From an uncultured Planctomycetota bacterium (lineage in GTDB: Bacteria > Planctomycetota > UBA1135 > GCA-002686595), in the NCBI GenBank assembly GCA_903928115.1, contig CAIYPP010000054.1, positions 1 to 64,000 on the forward strand: a stretch of 64,000 bases of DNA, read 5' to 3'. Both the position numbers and the translations under genes were made by a program. The notes below the pieces were generated by a model, which saw only the letters and a list, made by a program, of their open reading frames with translations, searched no databases and was not told the origin of the DNA. Position 1 is the stretch's first letter, and the number at the start of each line of letters is the position of its first letter. Positions 10,401 to 20,006 of this stretch are shown here, piece after piece.

Positions 10401-10792
10401 TCCGCCTTGACCCCGGGCAGCTCAGGCTGAGCGTCGAAGCGCGCGCCCGTGATCTCGGTCAGCCACTGCCACGTCGCGGCCGGATCCTGCTTGTACGCGA
10501 GCAGCATCTGCCGCGCCTTCGCGCGCTGCCACCGCTCGCCCTGCCCGTGCCGCTCCGCCCACGTGCGCAGGAGCTCGGCCGCAGCCGCGAAGTCCCCCGC
10601 CTGCTGGCGCTCCAAGGCCGAGTAGTAGTACGCATCCTCGCTCCCCGGGATCAGCTGCGCGAGCAACGCCCTGCGATCCGCCGCGAGCGCGAACTGCTCC
10701 TCGAAGTCCGCCTGCCGCGTCGCCTGCCCGAGCGCCACCGCCGCCATCGAGGCCCACACCACCCACGCCGCTCCCAATGCTCGGATCTGCAT
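4448..10792 (-). CDS. Giant secreted macroglobulin-like (MG2-type) protein without thioester
   Basis: This 2114-residue protein begins at ATG 10792 with AAGGAG ten bases upstream; a TTG two codons earlier is possible. A signal peptide (VVWASMAAVALGQA) is followed by an alpha-helical TPR-like region (to about residue 430) and beta-rich macroglobulin-like domains starting near YYGADEPVTLEVDVKN, as in MG2 domains of bacterial alpha-2-macroglobulins. I see no C-x-E-Q thioester motif, so covalent trapping of proteases is unlikely. Two low-complexity stretches stand out: a Gly/Arg/Ser-rich one near residues 1010-1050, and an Ala/Pro/Glu-rich one ending in GLGYVGG and a glycine run (LGY at 1401-1403). 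The C-terminus carries more helical repeats and a carboxypeptidase-regulatory-like module (FHKDGYTDLRGRFDY). It may be periplasmic or surface-exposed. Function is unknown. Confidence 0.75.
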   Translation of the reverse strand: MQIRALGAAWVVWASMAAVALGQATRQADFEEQFALAADRRALLAQLIPGSEDAYYYSALERQQAGDFAAAAELLRTWAERHGQGERWQRAKARQMLLAYKQDPAATWQWLTEITGARFDAQPELPGVKADVPTVLDPQAVSAAAWRRRALELHPGTAEGLKWAALDALAQEELSDELLASVMPQLRHADFARASELVVRHLALRTSGGFGSIALHGVLTLAQLEECARLDPKLLGDERFVAAWLSKLAPGGLEDVERDRDVQRAHLDRLETFVGRLSGAFNSLKAHVLYHRLVLDLSTDAPDRARFERYLRLPRPSPTVPPRRLEDATRLREQVVFGASFATGLPSVREDEALVRAYLEAFLVDAEDARAFEELVEPRYLARVFAETKILAGKGDMERWYSLLDDAEYYERLKQRVELRFAPTQREYYGADEPVTLEVDVKNVPTLLVKVFEVHALNWYTSQGKEVDAGIDLDGLVANEERTFEYGEPSLRRVRRTFEFPALRSAGTYVVEFIGNGTASRAVVRKGTLKLVERSGAAGHELVVLDERGVVQEKAAVHVDGRRYAADAQGRVRVPFTSSEATKNVVLESGTRAALASFRHRKEAYSLRGTALVEREELRSGERAKLVLRPWLLLQGEPVKLEVLEEPVLTVRTTDADGTPVSVDVRGLELRDDRELVHEITVPQRLQTMEVILSGEVKQLSNGEKLRLSETLFSGKFSEILRTQHIGSPFLGRDSEGWFLEVLGRSGEALAGSVLSVELRHRDYDDAFSIELRADAAGRARLGELPGVEWLSCSGFDGVRGWTLTQPEPSQPMRLHGLAGETLRVLHGSAATRVRREVATLYLTNIEGAFVRDESAKLALAGEYLELRGLSAGTYQLELKELRTRIAVVVAEGLASQGWVAARTRVIELSPKMPLAIQSLALDGSDVVVTLSGASEAARVHVFATRYMPSLGRYGFWRPATGELQDVELGTLQSDLRAGRELSDEYRYILERRFAKKFPGNMLARPSLLLNPWSLEESDTVLATGGGSGSSFGGRAGGRRDSKARGGVAAGGRGAWGSEASEFASLDFLAGLRGKALNLTVDRSGVVRVPRAQLGDGQWLHAIALQGEEQAQRSLATASVALTVRDQRLAQALDTQRHFAERRTIDVVRAGEALRFDAASTDAVQLYDTLESVFRFFRTSSGDAELERFSFLTRWPTLRAEEKRALYSEHACHEVHFFLYRKDPQFFAEVVRPYLANKLEKEFFDRWLLGEDLAEFATPQRISQLNVVELALLLQRLPARSKSGVRLVRDAVELLPVDVESEEQAFSTVLAGDSLAEGGDAFFFGQAGKPMAPGAPASPGPAPSRAPESAAAGEVGGLKGAELRAEAEKAKADFDDAPLKDAEAPEESNDGAAQDKLLRGLGYVGGGGGGPGGLEERKLALSLYVPVGQTQRLAESQYWKVPQGSRTSDLVSPSRFWLDYMETPAGTTFLSTHFTLATRSVTEMLLALAVLDLPFVAGEQQRETQGDQRELKSTTALLAVRRELRASEKATEAAPLLVSQNYFRHDDRFDDSGSQRVDKFVRGEYLVNVAYGTRVVVTNPTSAQRPIELLLQVPAGSVPLGGARATRGQRLILAPYATQAIESTFYFPRAGKFAHYPVHVSEGEALVAYADATTLEVLAEPKSVDTTSWSYLSQRGTLDETIAYLGRSNLQRVDLARIAWRMKDRKAYDAVLGVLRERLRYDADLWSYALLHRDEAGTREYLESGALGAWRVGQWLESPLAKLDPTLERAYEHIEFDPLVNPRVHPFGRAREVRNREVEAQWRALLSILCLKPKLSAEDWMAVTYHLFLQDRTEEALASFAKVDAASVIETLQLDYLRAYVAFFSENPESARAIAERYRDSGVERWRLRFGEVLAQLDEAAGKGQRSGESSERDTRQAALAAAEPALELSVEGPRLSLEHANLESCEVSYFPMDIEFLFSTNPFVGQDSREFAFIRPRRRDVVALRAEARSTSIEVPEELRGMNLLVEVRAGSLVRRKPCLQGTLRAQFLERSGQVSVTDSASGRALSKVYVKVYAKLQNGQVRFHKDGYTDLRGRFDYASMSGDGANDATRYAVLVSSESSGAHIAEVAPPAR

Positions 10793-10921
10793 CGCCAACG
10801 TGCTCCTTCGCCGCGGACTCTACTGAACGCGCGTACCTAGGTCCCGAGCAACGCCGCGGCCACGCGGCCGGTTGGCACTTTCCGTCCGAAATCCGTCGTA
10901 GAGAGAGCCCCGGACCCCGCG

Positions 10922-11839
10922 CTAGGCCTGCTGCGCCCCCCACGCATCCTCGGCGAGGGCCAGCGCCCCGCAGACGCCCGCGTTGTCGCCGAGATCCGGC
11001 GGAACGAGGAAGCCCGCGATGCGCCCGGCGTCGAGCTCCGGCGCTTGGATGTATCCCGCGAGCGCAGCGCGATAGTGACGCCGCATGGCCTCGAAGAACG
11101 CGGATTCGCCCAACCGACCGCCCTTGCGCACGCTCCCTCCGAGGAGGATGCGCCGCGGCGAGAGCACGCAGGTCAGAGTCACGAACGCGTGCGCCATGTA
11201 GCGCGCCGTCAGGTCCCACGCCGGATCGTCCGGCGCAAGCTCCTCCGCAGCGCGCCCCGTGCGCCGCTCGATCGCCGGTCCCGAGCACAGCCCCTCCCAG
11301 CAGCGCCCGTGATACGGACACACGCCCTCGAAGGTGTCTCCGTCGAGCATGGGCATCGGAATGTGCCCCATCTCGGGATGCAGCAGCCCGTGCAAGAGCC
11401 GCCCGCGCGCCACCGCGCCGCCGCCGATCCCGGTCCCCGCGGTCACGTACACGAAGTCCTCCAGCCCGCGCGCCGCGCCGTAGCGTCCTTCGCCGAGGGC
11501 CGCGCCGTTCACATCCGTGTCGAACCCGATCGGCCGCCCCTCGAACGCGCGCCGCAGCGGCCCGAGCACATCCGTGTGCGCCCATCCGCGCTTGGGTGTC
11601 GTCGTGATGAACCCGTACTTCGGCGAGCGATCGTCGAGCTCGACGGGCCCAAACGAAGCCACACCCAAGGCCGCGAGCCGCCCCCACTGCTGCTCCCGCT
11701 CGCGCAGCCACTCCACCACCTGCGCGAGCACCACCTCCGGCCGATCGCCCGTCGCAAACTGCGCCCTCTCGACCACCGACCCCGCACGCCCCACCGCGCA
11801 CACGAACTTCGTGCCGCCCGCCTCGATCGCCCCCAACAT
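10922..11839 (-). CDS. ROK-family sugar kinase, fructokinase-like
   Basis: This 305-residue protein starts [12 protein letters not shown], the ATP phosphate-binding DxGGTK-like loop of ROK kinases (here EAGGTK). Predicted catalytic Asp109 lies in [12 protein letters not shown], followed by TAGTGIGGG (about 134-141). The zinc site of the family is intact: His159 (GHI), then Cys174, His177 and Cys180 in CPYHGRC, followed by EGLCSGPAI. The CPYHGxC spacing is that of YdhR-type fructokinases, so phosphorylation of fructose or a related hexose is likely. The ATG at 11839 is preceded by AGGTGG; longer in-frame extensions are Arg-rich and unlikely. It reads in the same direction as the macroglobulin-like gene, with a gap of about 130 bases. 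Confidence 0.85.
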   Translation of the reverse strand: MLGAIEAGGTKFVCAVGRAGSVVERAQFATGDRPEVVLAQVVEWLREREQQWGRLAALGVASFGPVELDDRSPKYGFITTTPKRGWAHTDVLGPLRRAFEGRPIGFDTDVNGAALGEGRYGAARGLEDFVYVTAGTGIGGGAVARGRLLHGLLHPEMGHIPMPMLDGDTFEGVCPYHGRCWEGLCSGPAIERRTGRAAEELAPDDPAWDLTARYMAHAFVTLTCVLSPRRILLGGSVRKGGRLGESAFFEAMRRHYRAALAGYIQAPELDAGRIAGFLVPPDLGDNAGVCGALALAEDAWGAQQA

Positions 11840-11973
11840 CCCACCCACCTGCGCCGCTCTCCTCCGCCGCAGCCTACCCGAACGCCCCACCCCGTCGCAC
11901 CGTCGCGAGCCCTCCATGTCCAACTTCCAACGCCGAGGAGCCGCGATCCGCGCCGCTGCGCGCGCTACGATTT

Positions 11974-12008
11974 GCGAACTCCGGCTCGGCGCCTCCAAGC
12001 GAGTTCGC
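11974..12008. promoter_or_regulatory. Inverted repeat in the hsdM leader
   Basis: Perfect 8-base arms GCGAACTC (11974-11981) and GAGTTCGC (12001-12008) enclose 19 bases. The second arm ends 19 bases before the hsdM start and just upstream of its GGAAGAG ribosome-binding site. It could be an RNA hairpin near the ribosome-binding site or a dyad operator. Either role is inference. Confidence 0.45.
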
Positions 12009-12027
12009 GCCCCCGGAAGAGTCCCCC

Positions 12028-13766
<1,739 letters not shown>

Positions 13767-13770
<4 letters not shown>

Positions 13771-15050
13771 GCTTCCCGAGGTACCCGCGGTACAAGCCGA
13801 GTGGCGTCGAGTGGCTCCGCGAGGTGCCGGAGCATTGGAGCGTGATTCCGTTGAAGCGAGTGCTTCGACTCGAGAATGGCGCGGACCACAAGCCCTTCGA
13901 AGCAGACGATGGCTTTCCCGTCATCGGCTCCGGTGGACAGTTCGCGTGGGCGACGCAGTTCATGTTCGACGGTGAGTCTGTGCTTCTTGGCCGAAAAGGC
14001 ACGATCGATCGCCCTCTCTATGTGAACGGGCCCTTCTGGACCGTCGACACCATGTATTGGAGTCGCATCCACCCCTGTGCGTCAGCCCGTTTCTGCTACT
14101 ACGCGGCGCTCACGATCCCGTTCGGCATGTACTCCACCAACACGGCTTTGCCGAGCATGACCAAGAGCGACCTTGAATCGCATGCGCAGGCGACGCCACC
14201 ACTCGCCGAGCAACGCGCCATCGCCGCATTCCTGGACCGTGAGACGGCGAAGATCGACGCGCTGATCGCGGAGCAGGAGAAGCTGATCGAGCTGCTCGCG
14301 GAGAAGCGCCAAGCCGTCATCTCCCACGCCGTCACCAAGGGCCTCAACCCCGCCGCCCCCATGAAGCCCTCCGGCATCGAGTGGCTCGGCGACGTCCCGG
14401 AGCACTGGCAAGTGGTTCAGTTTCGTCGATGCATCATCAGTATCGAGCAGGGATGGAGCCCGGAGTGCGAAGCGGACGCCGCCGGAATCGGTCAGTGGGG
14501 CGTTCTGAAGGTCGGCTGTGTAAATGACGAACAGTTCGACCCCCGCGAGAACAAGGGCTTGCCGGAGGGCAATACACCTCCAGAGGCGTTAGAAGTTCGG
14601 GCTGGAGACCTCTTGATGAGTCGAGGCAATACTGAGGAGCTGGTAGGGATGGCAGCAACTGCCAGCACATCCGATTCTCGCCTGCTTCTTTCCGACCTTC
14701 TGTATCGCGTCCACCTGAATCCGGAGCTTGCCGTCAGTAGCTACTTTGCTGTTCAGCTTCGATCAATCGGATGCAGGCACCAAATTCGGTGTCTTTCGAC
14801 TGGGACAAGCGCGTCGATGAAGAAGGTGTCACAAGCCGACATCCGCAACATTTCAGTGGCGGTTCCACCGCTGAACGAGCAGGCCGCAATCACGCAGGAG
14901 CTGAATCAGCTTGGAAATCAGGCTCGACGGGCCCGCCACGAGGCATCGACGGCTGTGGCTCTACTTCGCGAACGCCGCTCCGCCCTCATCTCCGCCGCGG
15001 TCACGGGCCAGATCGATGTCCGCAACGCCGTGCCGGAGAACGCAGCATGA
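13767..15050 (+). CDS. hsdS: Type I restriction-modification system specificity subunit HsdS
   Basis: This 427-residue specificity subunit is built as two half-proteins. Each target-recognition domain (TRD) is introduced by the same segment, [15 protein letters not shown] near residue 12 and [15 protein letters not shown] near residue 200. Each is followed by a helical spacer ([18 protein letters not shown] and [16 protein letters not shown]) that docks HsdM. It defines the bipartite DNA target, which cannot be read from sequence alone. The GTG start at 13767 overlaps the hsdM stop, with GGAGGAG upstream. The second TRD (about 14400-14900) is visibly less GC-rich than its neighbours, which fits TRD exchange by recombination. 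The gene ends in an ATGA overlap with hsdR. Confidence 0.95.
13796..14407 (+). repeat. Internal repeat introducing the two HsdS target-recognition domains
   Basis: The coding segment for PSG(V/I)EWL..VPEHW occurs near 13799-13840 and again near 14368-14407. The two copies are nearly identical in protein and clearly similar in DNA. Such repeats are the usual crossover points for swapping HsdS half-subunits. Confidence 0.7.
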
Positions 15051-18000
15051 ACCTCCACAAGGAGATCAGCTTCGAGGTCGAGATCTGCGAGCACCTCGGG
15101 CGCCACGGGTGGCTGTACGAAGCGGGCGACGCGGCGAAGTACGACCGGGCGCGGGCGTTGTGGCCCGAGGACCTGACCGCGTGGGTGAAGGAGGCGCAGC
15201 CGGAGACTTGGGAGGCGCTCGCGAAGAACCACGGCTCGAAGGCCGAAGCGACGCTGCTCGATCGCGTGCGGGAGCAGCTCGACCAGCGCGGGACGCTCGA
15301 CGTGCTGCGCTTTGGCATCGACATGCTTGGGCTGCGCAAGCCTCTGGCGCTGGCGCAGTTCAAGCCCGCGTTCGCGCTCAACGCCGAGATCCTCGCGCGC
15401 TACGGCAAGAACCGCCTGCGCGTCGTGCGGCAGGTGAAGTACTCGCTCGCGAACGAGAACTGCCTCGACCTCGTGCTGTTCCTCAACGGCCTCCCGGTCG
15501 CGACGGTCGAGCTCAAGACCGACTTCACACAGAGCGTGCAGGACGCCATCGACCAGTACCGCTTCGATCGCGAGCCGCGGCCGAAGGGACAAGCGGTCGA
15601 GCCGCTGCTCTCGTTCCCGCAGGGCGCGCTCGTGCACTTCGCGGTCTCCAACCGCGAGGTCTACATGGCGACCCAGCTCGTGGGCGCCGCGACGAAGTTC
15701 CTGCCGTTCAACAAGGGCGACAACGGCGGCGCGGGCAACCCGCCCAACCCGACGGGCGGCCATCGCACCGCGTACCTGTGGGAAGAGGCGTGGGAGCGCG
15801 AGGGCTGGCTCGAGATCCTCGGGCGCTACCTGATCGGCGAGCGCGACAAGAAGCAGCAGCCGTCGCGCACGATCTTCCCGCGCTACCACCAGCTCGACGC
15901 GACGCGCAAGCTGCAGGCGGCGGTGCTGCGGGACGGGCCGGGAACCAAGTATCTGGTCCAGCACTCGGCGGGCTCGGGCAAGACGAACTCGATCGCCTGG
16001 ACGGCGCACTTCTTCTCGGAGCTGCACGACGCGCAGGCGAAGAAGGTGTTTGACAGCGTGCTGGTCGTGTCCGACCGCAACGTGATCGACGCGCAGCTCC
16101 AGGACGCCCTCTTCAGCTTCGCGCGCACGACGGGCGTGGTCGCGACGATCACGGGCGAGAGCGGTTCGAAGAGCAAGGAGCTGGCCGACGCGCTCTCGGG
16201 CACGAAGAAGGTCGTGGTGTGCACGATCCAGACCTTTCCGTTCGCGCTGGAGGCCGTGCGGGAGCTCGCTGCGACGAAGGGCAAGCGTTTTGCGGTGATC
16301 GCGGACGAGGCGCACAGCAGTCAGGCGGGCGAGGCGGCCGCGAAGCTGAAGGCCGTGCTGTCGGCGGAGGAGCAGAAGGAGCTCGAAGACGGCGGAGAGG
16401 TCAGCGGCGAGGACGTGCTCGCGGCGCAGATGAGCTCGCGCGCCGACGACCGCGGCATCACGTTCGTGGCCTTCACGGCGACGCCGAAGAACAAGACGCT
16501 GGAGATCTTTGGGACGCGGCCGGACCCGACGCGCAAGCCCGCCGGCGACAACGTGCCGAAGCCCTTCCACGTGTACTCGATGCGGCAGGCGATCGAGGAG
16601 AAGTTCATCCTCGACGTGCTGCGCAACTACACGAGCTACTCGGTGGCCTTCAAGCTGGCGCACCGGGGCGAGGAGCAGGACTCGACCGAGGTCGAGCGCA
16701 GCGCGGCGCTCAAGAAGCTGATGGGCTGGGTGCGCCTGCACCCCTACAACATCGCCCAGAAGGTCGAAGTGGTCGTCGAGCACTTCCGCTCGCACGTGGC
16801 GCCGCTGCTCGACGGGAAGGCCAAGGCGATGGTCGTGGTCGGCAGCCGCGTGGAGGCGGTGCGCTGGAAGCTCGCGATCGACAAGTACATCCGCGAGAAG
16901 CGCTACGCGATCGGCACGCTGGTGGCATTTTCCGGCGAGGTGAACGACAAGGAGTCGTCGCCCGATGCGGTGAGCGAGCACTCCAAGCTCCTCAATCCCA
17001 GCCTCAACGGGCGCGACATCCGCGAGGCGTTCAAGGGCGACGACTACCGCATCCTGCTCGTCGCCAACAAGTTCCAGACGGGGTTCGACCAGCCGCTCCT
17101 GTGCGGCATGTACGTCGACAAGCGGCTCGCGGGCATCCAAGCCGTGCAGACGCTCTCGCGCCTCAACCGCGCGCACCCGGGCAAGGACACGACGTTCGTG
17201 CTCGACTTCGTGAACGACCCCGACGAGGTGTTGGCGGCGTTCCAGACCTACTACGAGACGGCCGCGCTGGAGACGACGACCGATCCCAACCTCGTCTTCG
17301 ACCTGCGGGCGAAGCTCGACGCGACGGGCTTCTACGACGACCACGAGGTCGAGCGCGTCGTCAAAGTCGAGCTGGACCCGCGCGCAAGGCAGGGCGACCT
17401 CGTGGCGGCGTTGGAGCCGGTGTTCGACCGAGTCATGAAGCGCTATCGAGCGGCGCGCGAGGCGCTACTGCTCGCGCGCTCGGCCGCCGACTCCAAGGCC
17501 GAGGCCCATGCGCAGGAGGCCCTCGATGTCCTCGTGCTCTTCCGCACGGACATGGGCTCCTACGTTCGCCTCTACACGTTCCTGTCGCAGATCTTCGACT
17601 ACGGCCAGACCGCCCTCGAGAAGCGCGCGATCTTCTACCGGCGGCTCGTGCCGCTGCTCGACTTCGAGCGCGAGCGCAGCGGGATCGACCTCTCCAAGGT
17701 CCAGCTCACGCACCACGCCCTGAAGAACCGCGGCAGCGGAAACTTGGGTCTCGTCGCGGCCGCAGGCGAGGCGCTCGCTCCGATCACCGCCACGGGCGCC
17801 GGTACGGTGCAGGAAAAGCAGAAGGCGTACCTTGCCGAGCTGATCGAGCGCGTCAACGAGCTCTTCTCCGGCGAGCTCACCGACAGCGACAAGCTCGTGT
17901 ACGTGCAGGAGGTGCTCCGCACCAAGCTCCTCGAGTCCCCCACCCTGCGTCAGCAAGCCCTGAGCAACACCAAGGAGCAGTTCGCCTCCTCCCCCGACCT

Positions 18001-18160
18001 CTCGAAGGGCCTGCTCGACGCCATCATCGAGACCTACGACGCCCACACCGCCATGAGCCAGCAAGCGCTCGCCTCCAAAGCGGTCCAAGAAGGCCTCCTC
18101 CGCCTCCTCCTCGACTACTCCGGCCTCTACGAGAGCCTCCAAGCCACGGCCGCCCGATAG
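15047..18160 (+). CDS. hsdR: Type I restriction endonuclease subunit HsdR
   Basis: This 1037-residue restriction and translocation subunit is intact. The nuclease domain carries the PD-(D/E)xK signature in LDLVLFLNGLPVATVELK (Glu155, Lys157). The SF2 motor follows: Walker A GSGKT (309-313), DEAH (420-423), motif III FTATP and motif VI QTLSRLNRAHPG. A helical C-terminal region docks it on the methylase. The start is the ATG at 15047 inside the hsdS stop (ATGA); in-frame sequence upstream belongs to hsdS read in another frame. It cuts unmethylated foreign DNA after ATP-driven translocation. The gene is followed after about 130 bases by the 3' end of tRNA-Cys. Confidence 0.96.
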   Translation: MNLHKEISFEVEICEHLGRHGWLYEAGDAAKYDRARALWPEDLTAWVKEAQPETWEALAKNHGSKAEATLLDRVREQLDQRGTLDVLRFGIDMLGLRKPLALAQFKPAFALNAEILARYGKNRLRVVRQVKYSLANENCLDLVLFLNGLPVATVELKTDFTQSVQDAIDQYRFDREPRPKGQAVEPLLSFPQGALVHFAVSNREVYMATQLVGAATKFLPFNKGDNGGAGNPPNPTGGHRTAYLWEEAWEREGWLEILGRYLIGERDKKQQPSRTIFPRYHQLDATRKLQAAVLRDGPGTKYLVQHSAGSGKTNSIAWTAHFFSELHDAQAKKVFDSVLVVSDRNVIDAQLQDALFSFARTTGVVATITGESGSKSKELADALSGTKKVVVCTIQTFPFALEAVRELAATKGKRFAVIADEAHSSQAGEAAAKLKAVLSAEEQKELEDGGEVSGEDVLAAQMSSRADDRGITFVAFTATPKNKTLEIFGTRPDPTRKPAGDNVPKPFHVYSMRQAIEEKFILDVLRNYTSYSVAFKLAHRGEEQDSTEVERSAALKKLMGWVRLHPYNIAQKVEVVVEHFRSHVAPLLDGKAKAMVVVGSRVEAVRWKLAIDKYIREKRYAIGTLVAFSGEVNDKESSPDAVSEHSKLLNPSLNGRDIREAFKGDDYRILLVANKFQTGFDQPLLCGMYVDKRLAGIQAVQTLSRLNRAHPGKDTTFVLDFVNDPDEVLAAFQTYYETAALETTTDPNLVFDLRAKLDATGFYDDHEVERVVKVELDPRARQGDLVAALEPVFDRVMKRYRAAREALLLARSAADSKAEAHAQEALDVLVLFRTDMGSYVRLYTFLSQIFDYGQTALEKRAIFYRRLVPLLDFERERSGIDLSKVQLTHHALKNRGSGNLGLVAAAGEALAPITATGAGTVQEKQKAYLAELIERVNELFSGELTDSDKLVYVQEVLRTKLLESPTLRQQALSNTKEQFASSPDLSKGLLDAIIETYDAHTAMSQQALASKAVQEGLLRLLLDYSGLYESLQATAAR

Positions 18161-18291
18161 CGGCGTGCACCTTCCGCAGGCCTACTCAGCCTGAGAAACC
18201 AACCGCCGGGGCCGAACTCGGCGCGCCAGACACGCGGCGCACGCAGCCCGAGTTGCGTCAGAGGTACGTCGGAGCTACGCGCGCGGAGGGT

Positions 18292-18366
18292 TGGAGGCGG
18301 CACCCGGGATCGAACCGGGGAATAACGGATTTGCAATCCGTCGCCTTACCGCTTGGCTATGCCGCC
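18292..18366 (-). tRNA. tRNA-Cys (GCA), CCA encoded
   Basis: Reading the minus strand from 18366, a full cloverleaf folds. The acceptor is GGCGGCA/TGCCGCC, the anticodon arm ACGGA-TTGCAAA-TCCGT has anticodon GCA, and the T-arm contains GGTTCGATCC. The discriminator is U, as expected for cysteine, and CCA (18292-18294) is encoded. Its 3' end faces the hsd operon. Confidence 0.95.
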
Positions 18367-18377
18367 TCACTTGGCTT

Positions 18378-18398
18378 GGGACCGAGGCTATCGGTCCC
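18378..18398. other. Perfect hairpin upstream of tRNA-Cys
   Basis: Arms GGGACCG and CGGTCCC with a 7-base loop lie just upstream of the tRNA 5' end on the minus strand. It may be part of the tRNA precursor leader or a terminator of the upstream gene. There is no T-run on either side. Confidence 0.4.
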
Positions 18399-18462
18399 GC
18401 GGGGCCGCGAAGGTTAGCGCGCGGCTGGCGGGCGGTCCACAGGTGGGGCTCGCGATCGGCCG

Positions 18463-18488
18463 CGCAGGGAAGCACTTTCCCGTCTGCG
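18463..18488 (-). terminator. Candidate hairpin terminator after the small membrane protein gene
   Basis: CGCA-GGGAA pairs with TTCCC-TGCG around a 5-base loop, with a 3-base bulge. It starts 4 bases beyond the stop at 18492 in the direction of transcription. No T-tract follows, so intrinsic termination is only suggested. Confidence 0.35.
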
Positions 18489-18491
18489 GGC

Positions 18492-18842
18492 CTAGCCGTA
18501 GGCGTGGACGTACAGGTACAGCGCGCGCAGGAAGGCCCACAACGCCAGGGCGGCAAAGACGAGCTTCAGGCCTCGCTTCACCTTAGGGCGGCGCACCAGC
18601 CACGCGGTGGCGAAGAACGCGAGGCCGAGGACCGAGCCCATGCGCCACGCCTGCGTCAGCGGGGCGCGATCGGGATCGTCGGGCGCGAGGCCGTCGAGGT
18701 AGCTCCAGCCGACGAGGGTCCACAGGAGCGTGAACCAGAAGATCCACGGCAGCGCGCGCTTCTTGAGCAAGCCCAGCACCCCGAGGAAGGGCAGGAAGAG
18801 CAGCGTGAAGAAGCCGACGACGGACTGCAGCGCGGGATCCAC
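18492..18842 (-). CDS. Small hypothetical membrane protein
   Basis: This 116-residue protein has about four predicted membrane helices (residues 8-26, 31-49, 68-83 and 92-113), with short charged loops such as LKKR and RRPKVKRG. The positive loops alternate in a plausible topology, supporting a real gene. The start is a GTG at 18842; no strong ribosome-binding site is visible. I do not recognise the family. It follows the secreted-protein pair on the same strand after 81 bases. Confidence 0.6.
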   Translation of the reverse strand: MDPALQSVVGFFTLLFLPFLGVLGLLKKRALPWIFWFTLLWTLVGWSYLDGLAPDDPDRAPLTQAWRMGSVLGLAFFATAWLVRRPKVKRGLKLVFAALALWAFLRALYLYVHAYG

Positions 18843-18923
18843 GCAGGGATGGAACCGAGCGCAGCGCGCGGATGCAAGAGCGCGGTCCAGAGAGGCACGC
18901 CGCGCGAGCAGGCTGGCGGAACC

Positions 18924-20006
18924 TCAGGTTCCCACGAACCACGCGCGGATGCGCGCGAGCGAGTCGGCGGGCACGTGCTTCAGGAACACCTGCTCCTGCT
19001 CCGGAACGGGGATCTCGTACTCAGGCACGCGCTCCCACGCACCACCGCCGAGGTCGCGGCGCGAGTTCTTCTCCCACAGCTCGTGCAGCTCGCGCATGGC
19101 CGTGTCGAGCGCCGGGCCGGAGTGCTCGCACAGGTACGCCATCGTCCCCCACGCCTGAAGCGCCGCTACGTCCTCAAAGGAACCGCGCCGCAGCGTCGCG
19201 AGCTCCGTCAACTTGGGCTCCGGCTTCTCGCGCCACAGCTTGCCGAGGCGCGCGCGCCAGCCGGTGTGCTCGCCCGCGCGGACGAACCCCGTGCGATACG
19301 GAAAGCAGTAGATCCCGCGGCAGAGGCTCTGCTCCGCATGCCACGCGAAGCCCTGCAACATCCAGTACGGCTGGCGACCGAAGCGGCGGTGGAACGCGAG
19401 CTCGGCGGCACGGTGCACGAACTCGTTGTCGGCGTTCCACTCCTTGTTTTCGGGCAGACCGAGCACGACCGCGCCCGCGAGCGGCTCCTCCAGCGCGAAT
19501 CCCGGCGTCGGCGTCGAGCCCTTCGCCCAGCTCGCGAGGTAGGGCGAGAGCTCCGCGAGGCGCGCAAGCAAAGCGGGGTGATCCTTCGGCGTGCGAACGA
19601 CGGCGAGCACGAACGTGCCTGTGTTGGGGACACGCGCACCGCTGCCCCACGCGACGGGACTGGCCGTCGCCGTGCCCGAAGGCTCCTCGTTCGACGCAGC
19701 ACCCGCGCGCCCGTCGAAGGTCTCGTCCGCGAGAGCGAGCACGGCTTCCGCGCGCTTCACCCACTTCGCGCCGTCCTTCGCCGAAACGACGAGAGCGCGC
19801 GCCGAAGTGTCGAGATCGAGGCGGTAGTCGTGCTCGGCGGCCCACGCGGAGAAGCTCTCGACGGCCACGCGTGCGTCGGCGGGCAGCTCGGGCGGAAGCG
19901 CTGCGAGGTCGAGCTTCTTGCCACGCCATGTGAGCGTCGTGTCCGCGGCACTCGCAACCCAAGCCAGCGCAGCGACGGCGAGCGCGATGCGCGCGAGCAA
20001 TCTCAC
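18924..20006 (-). CDS. Secreted degenerate peptidase-like protein (downstream copy of a tandem pair)
   Basis: This 360-residue protein has a signal peptide (LLARIALAVAALAWVASA). The segment FVHRAAELAFHRRFG followed by PYWMLQGFAWHAE has the layout of DUF1570/peptidase-MA-like proteins (HExxH, then P-x-W-x-x-E-G-x-A). Here HExxH is replaced by HRAAE and the Glu of EG by Gln, so the zinc site looks lost. The C-terminal stretch KLTELATLRRGSFEDVAAL aligns by eye with KIEALATRSIDKFGVDDVL of the upstream neighbour, suggesting paralogy. Its ATG overlaps that neighbour's stop by 4 bases, so they are co-translated. Role unknown; possibly a non-catalytic periplasmic binding protein. Confidence 0.65.
   Translation of the reverse strand: MRLLARIALAVAALAWVASAADTTLTWRGKKLDLAALPPELPADARVAVESFSAWAAEHDYRLDLDTSARALVVSAKDGAKWVKRAEAVLALADETFDGRAGAASNEEPSGTATASPVAWGSGARVPNTGTFVLAVVRTPKDHPALLARLAELSPYLASWAKGSTPTPGFALEEPLAGAVVLGLPENKEWNADNEFVHRAAELAFHRRFGRQPYWMLQGFAWHAEQSLCRGIYCFPYRTGFVRAGEHTGWRARLGKLWREKPEPKLTELATLRRGSFEDVAALQAWGTMAYLCEHSGPALDTAMRELHELWEKNSRRDLGGGAWERVPEYEIPVPEQEQVFLKHVPADSLARIRAWFVGT

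Noticed and set aside
11840-12027. Possible attachment-site duplicate of the tRNA-Cys 3' end
   Set aside because: No copy of the T-arm/acceptor sequence could be found in this region, and no integrase gene is present in the window.
14918-17344. An 808-codon minus-strand frame opposite hsdR
   Set aside because: It has shadow composition and no motif, whereas hsdR has all nuclease and helicase motifs.
18177-18193. CAGGC/GCCTG hairpin as an hsdR terminator
   Set aside because: The stem is only 5 bases with no T-run, too weak to call.
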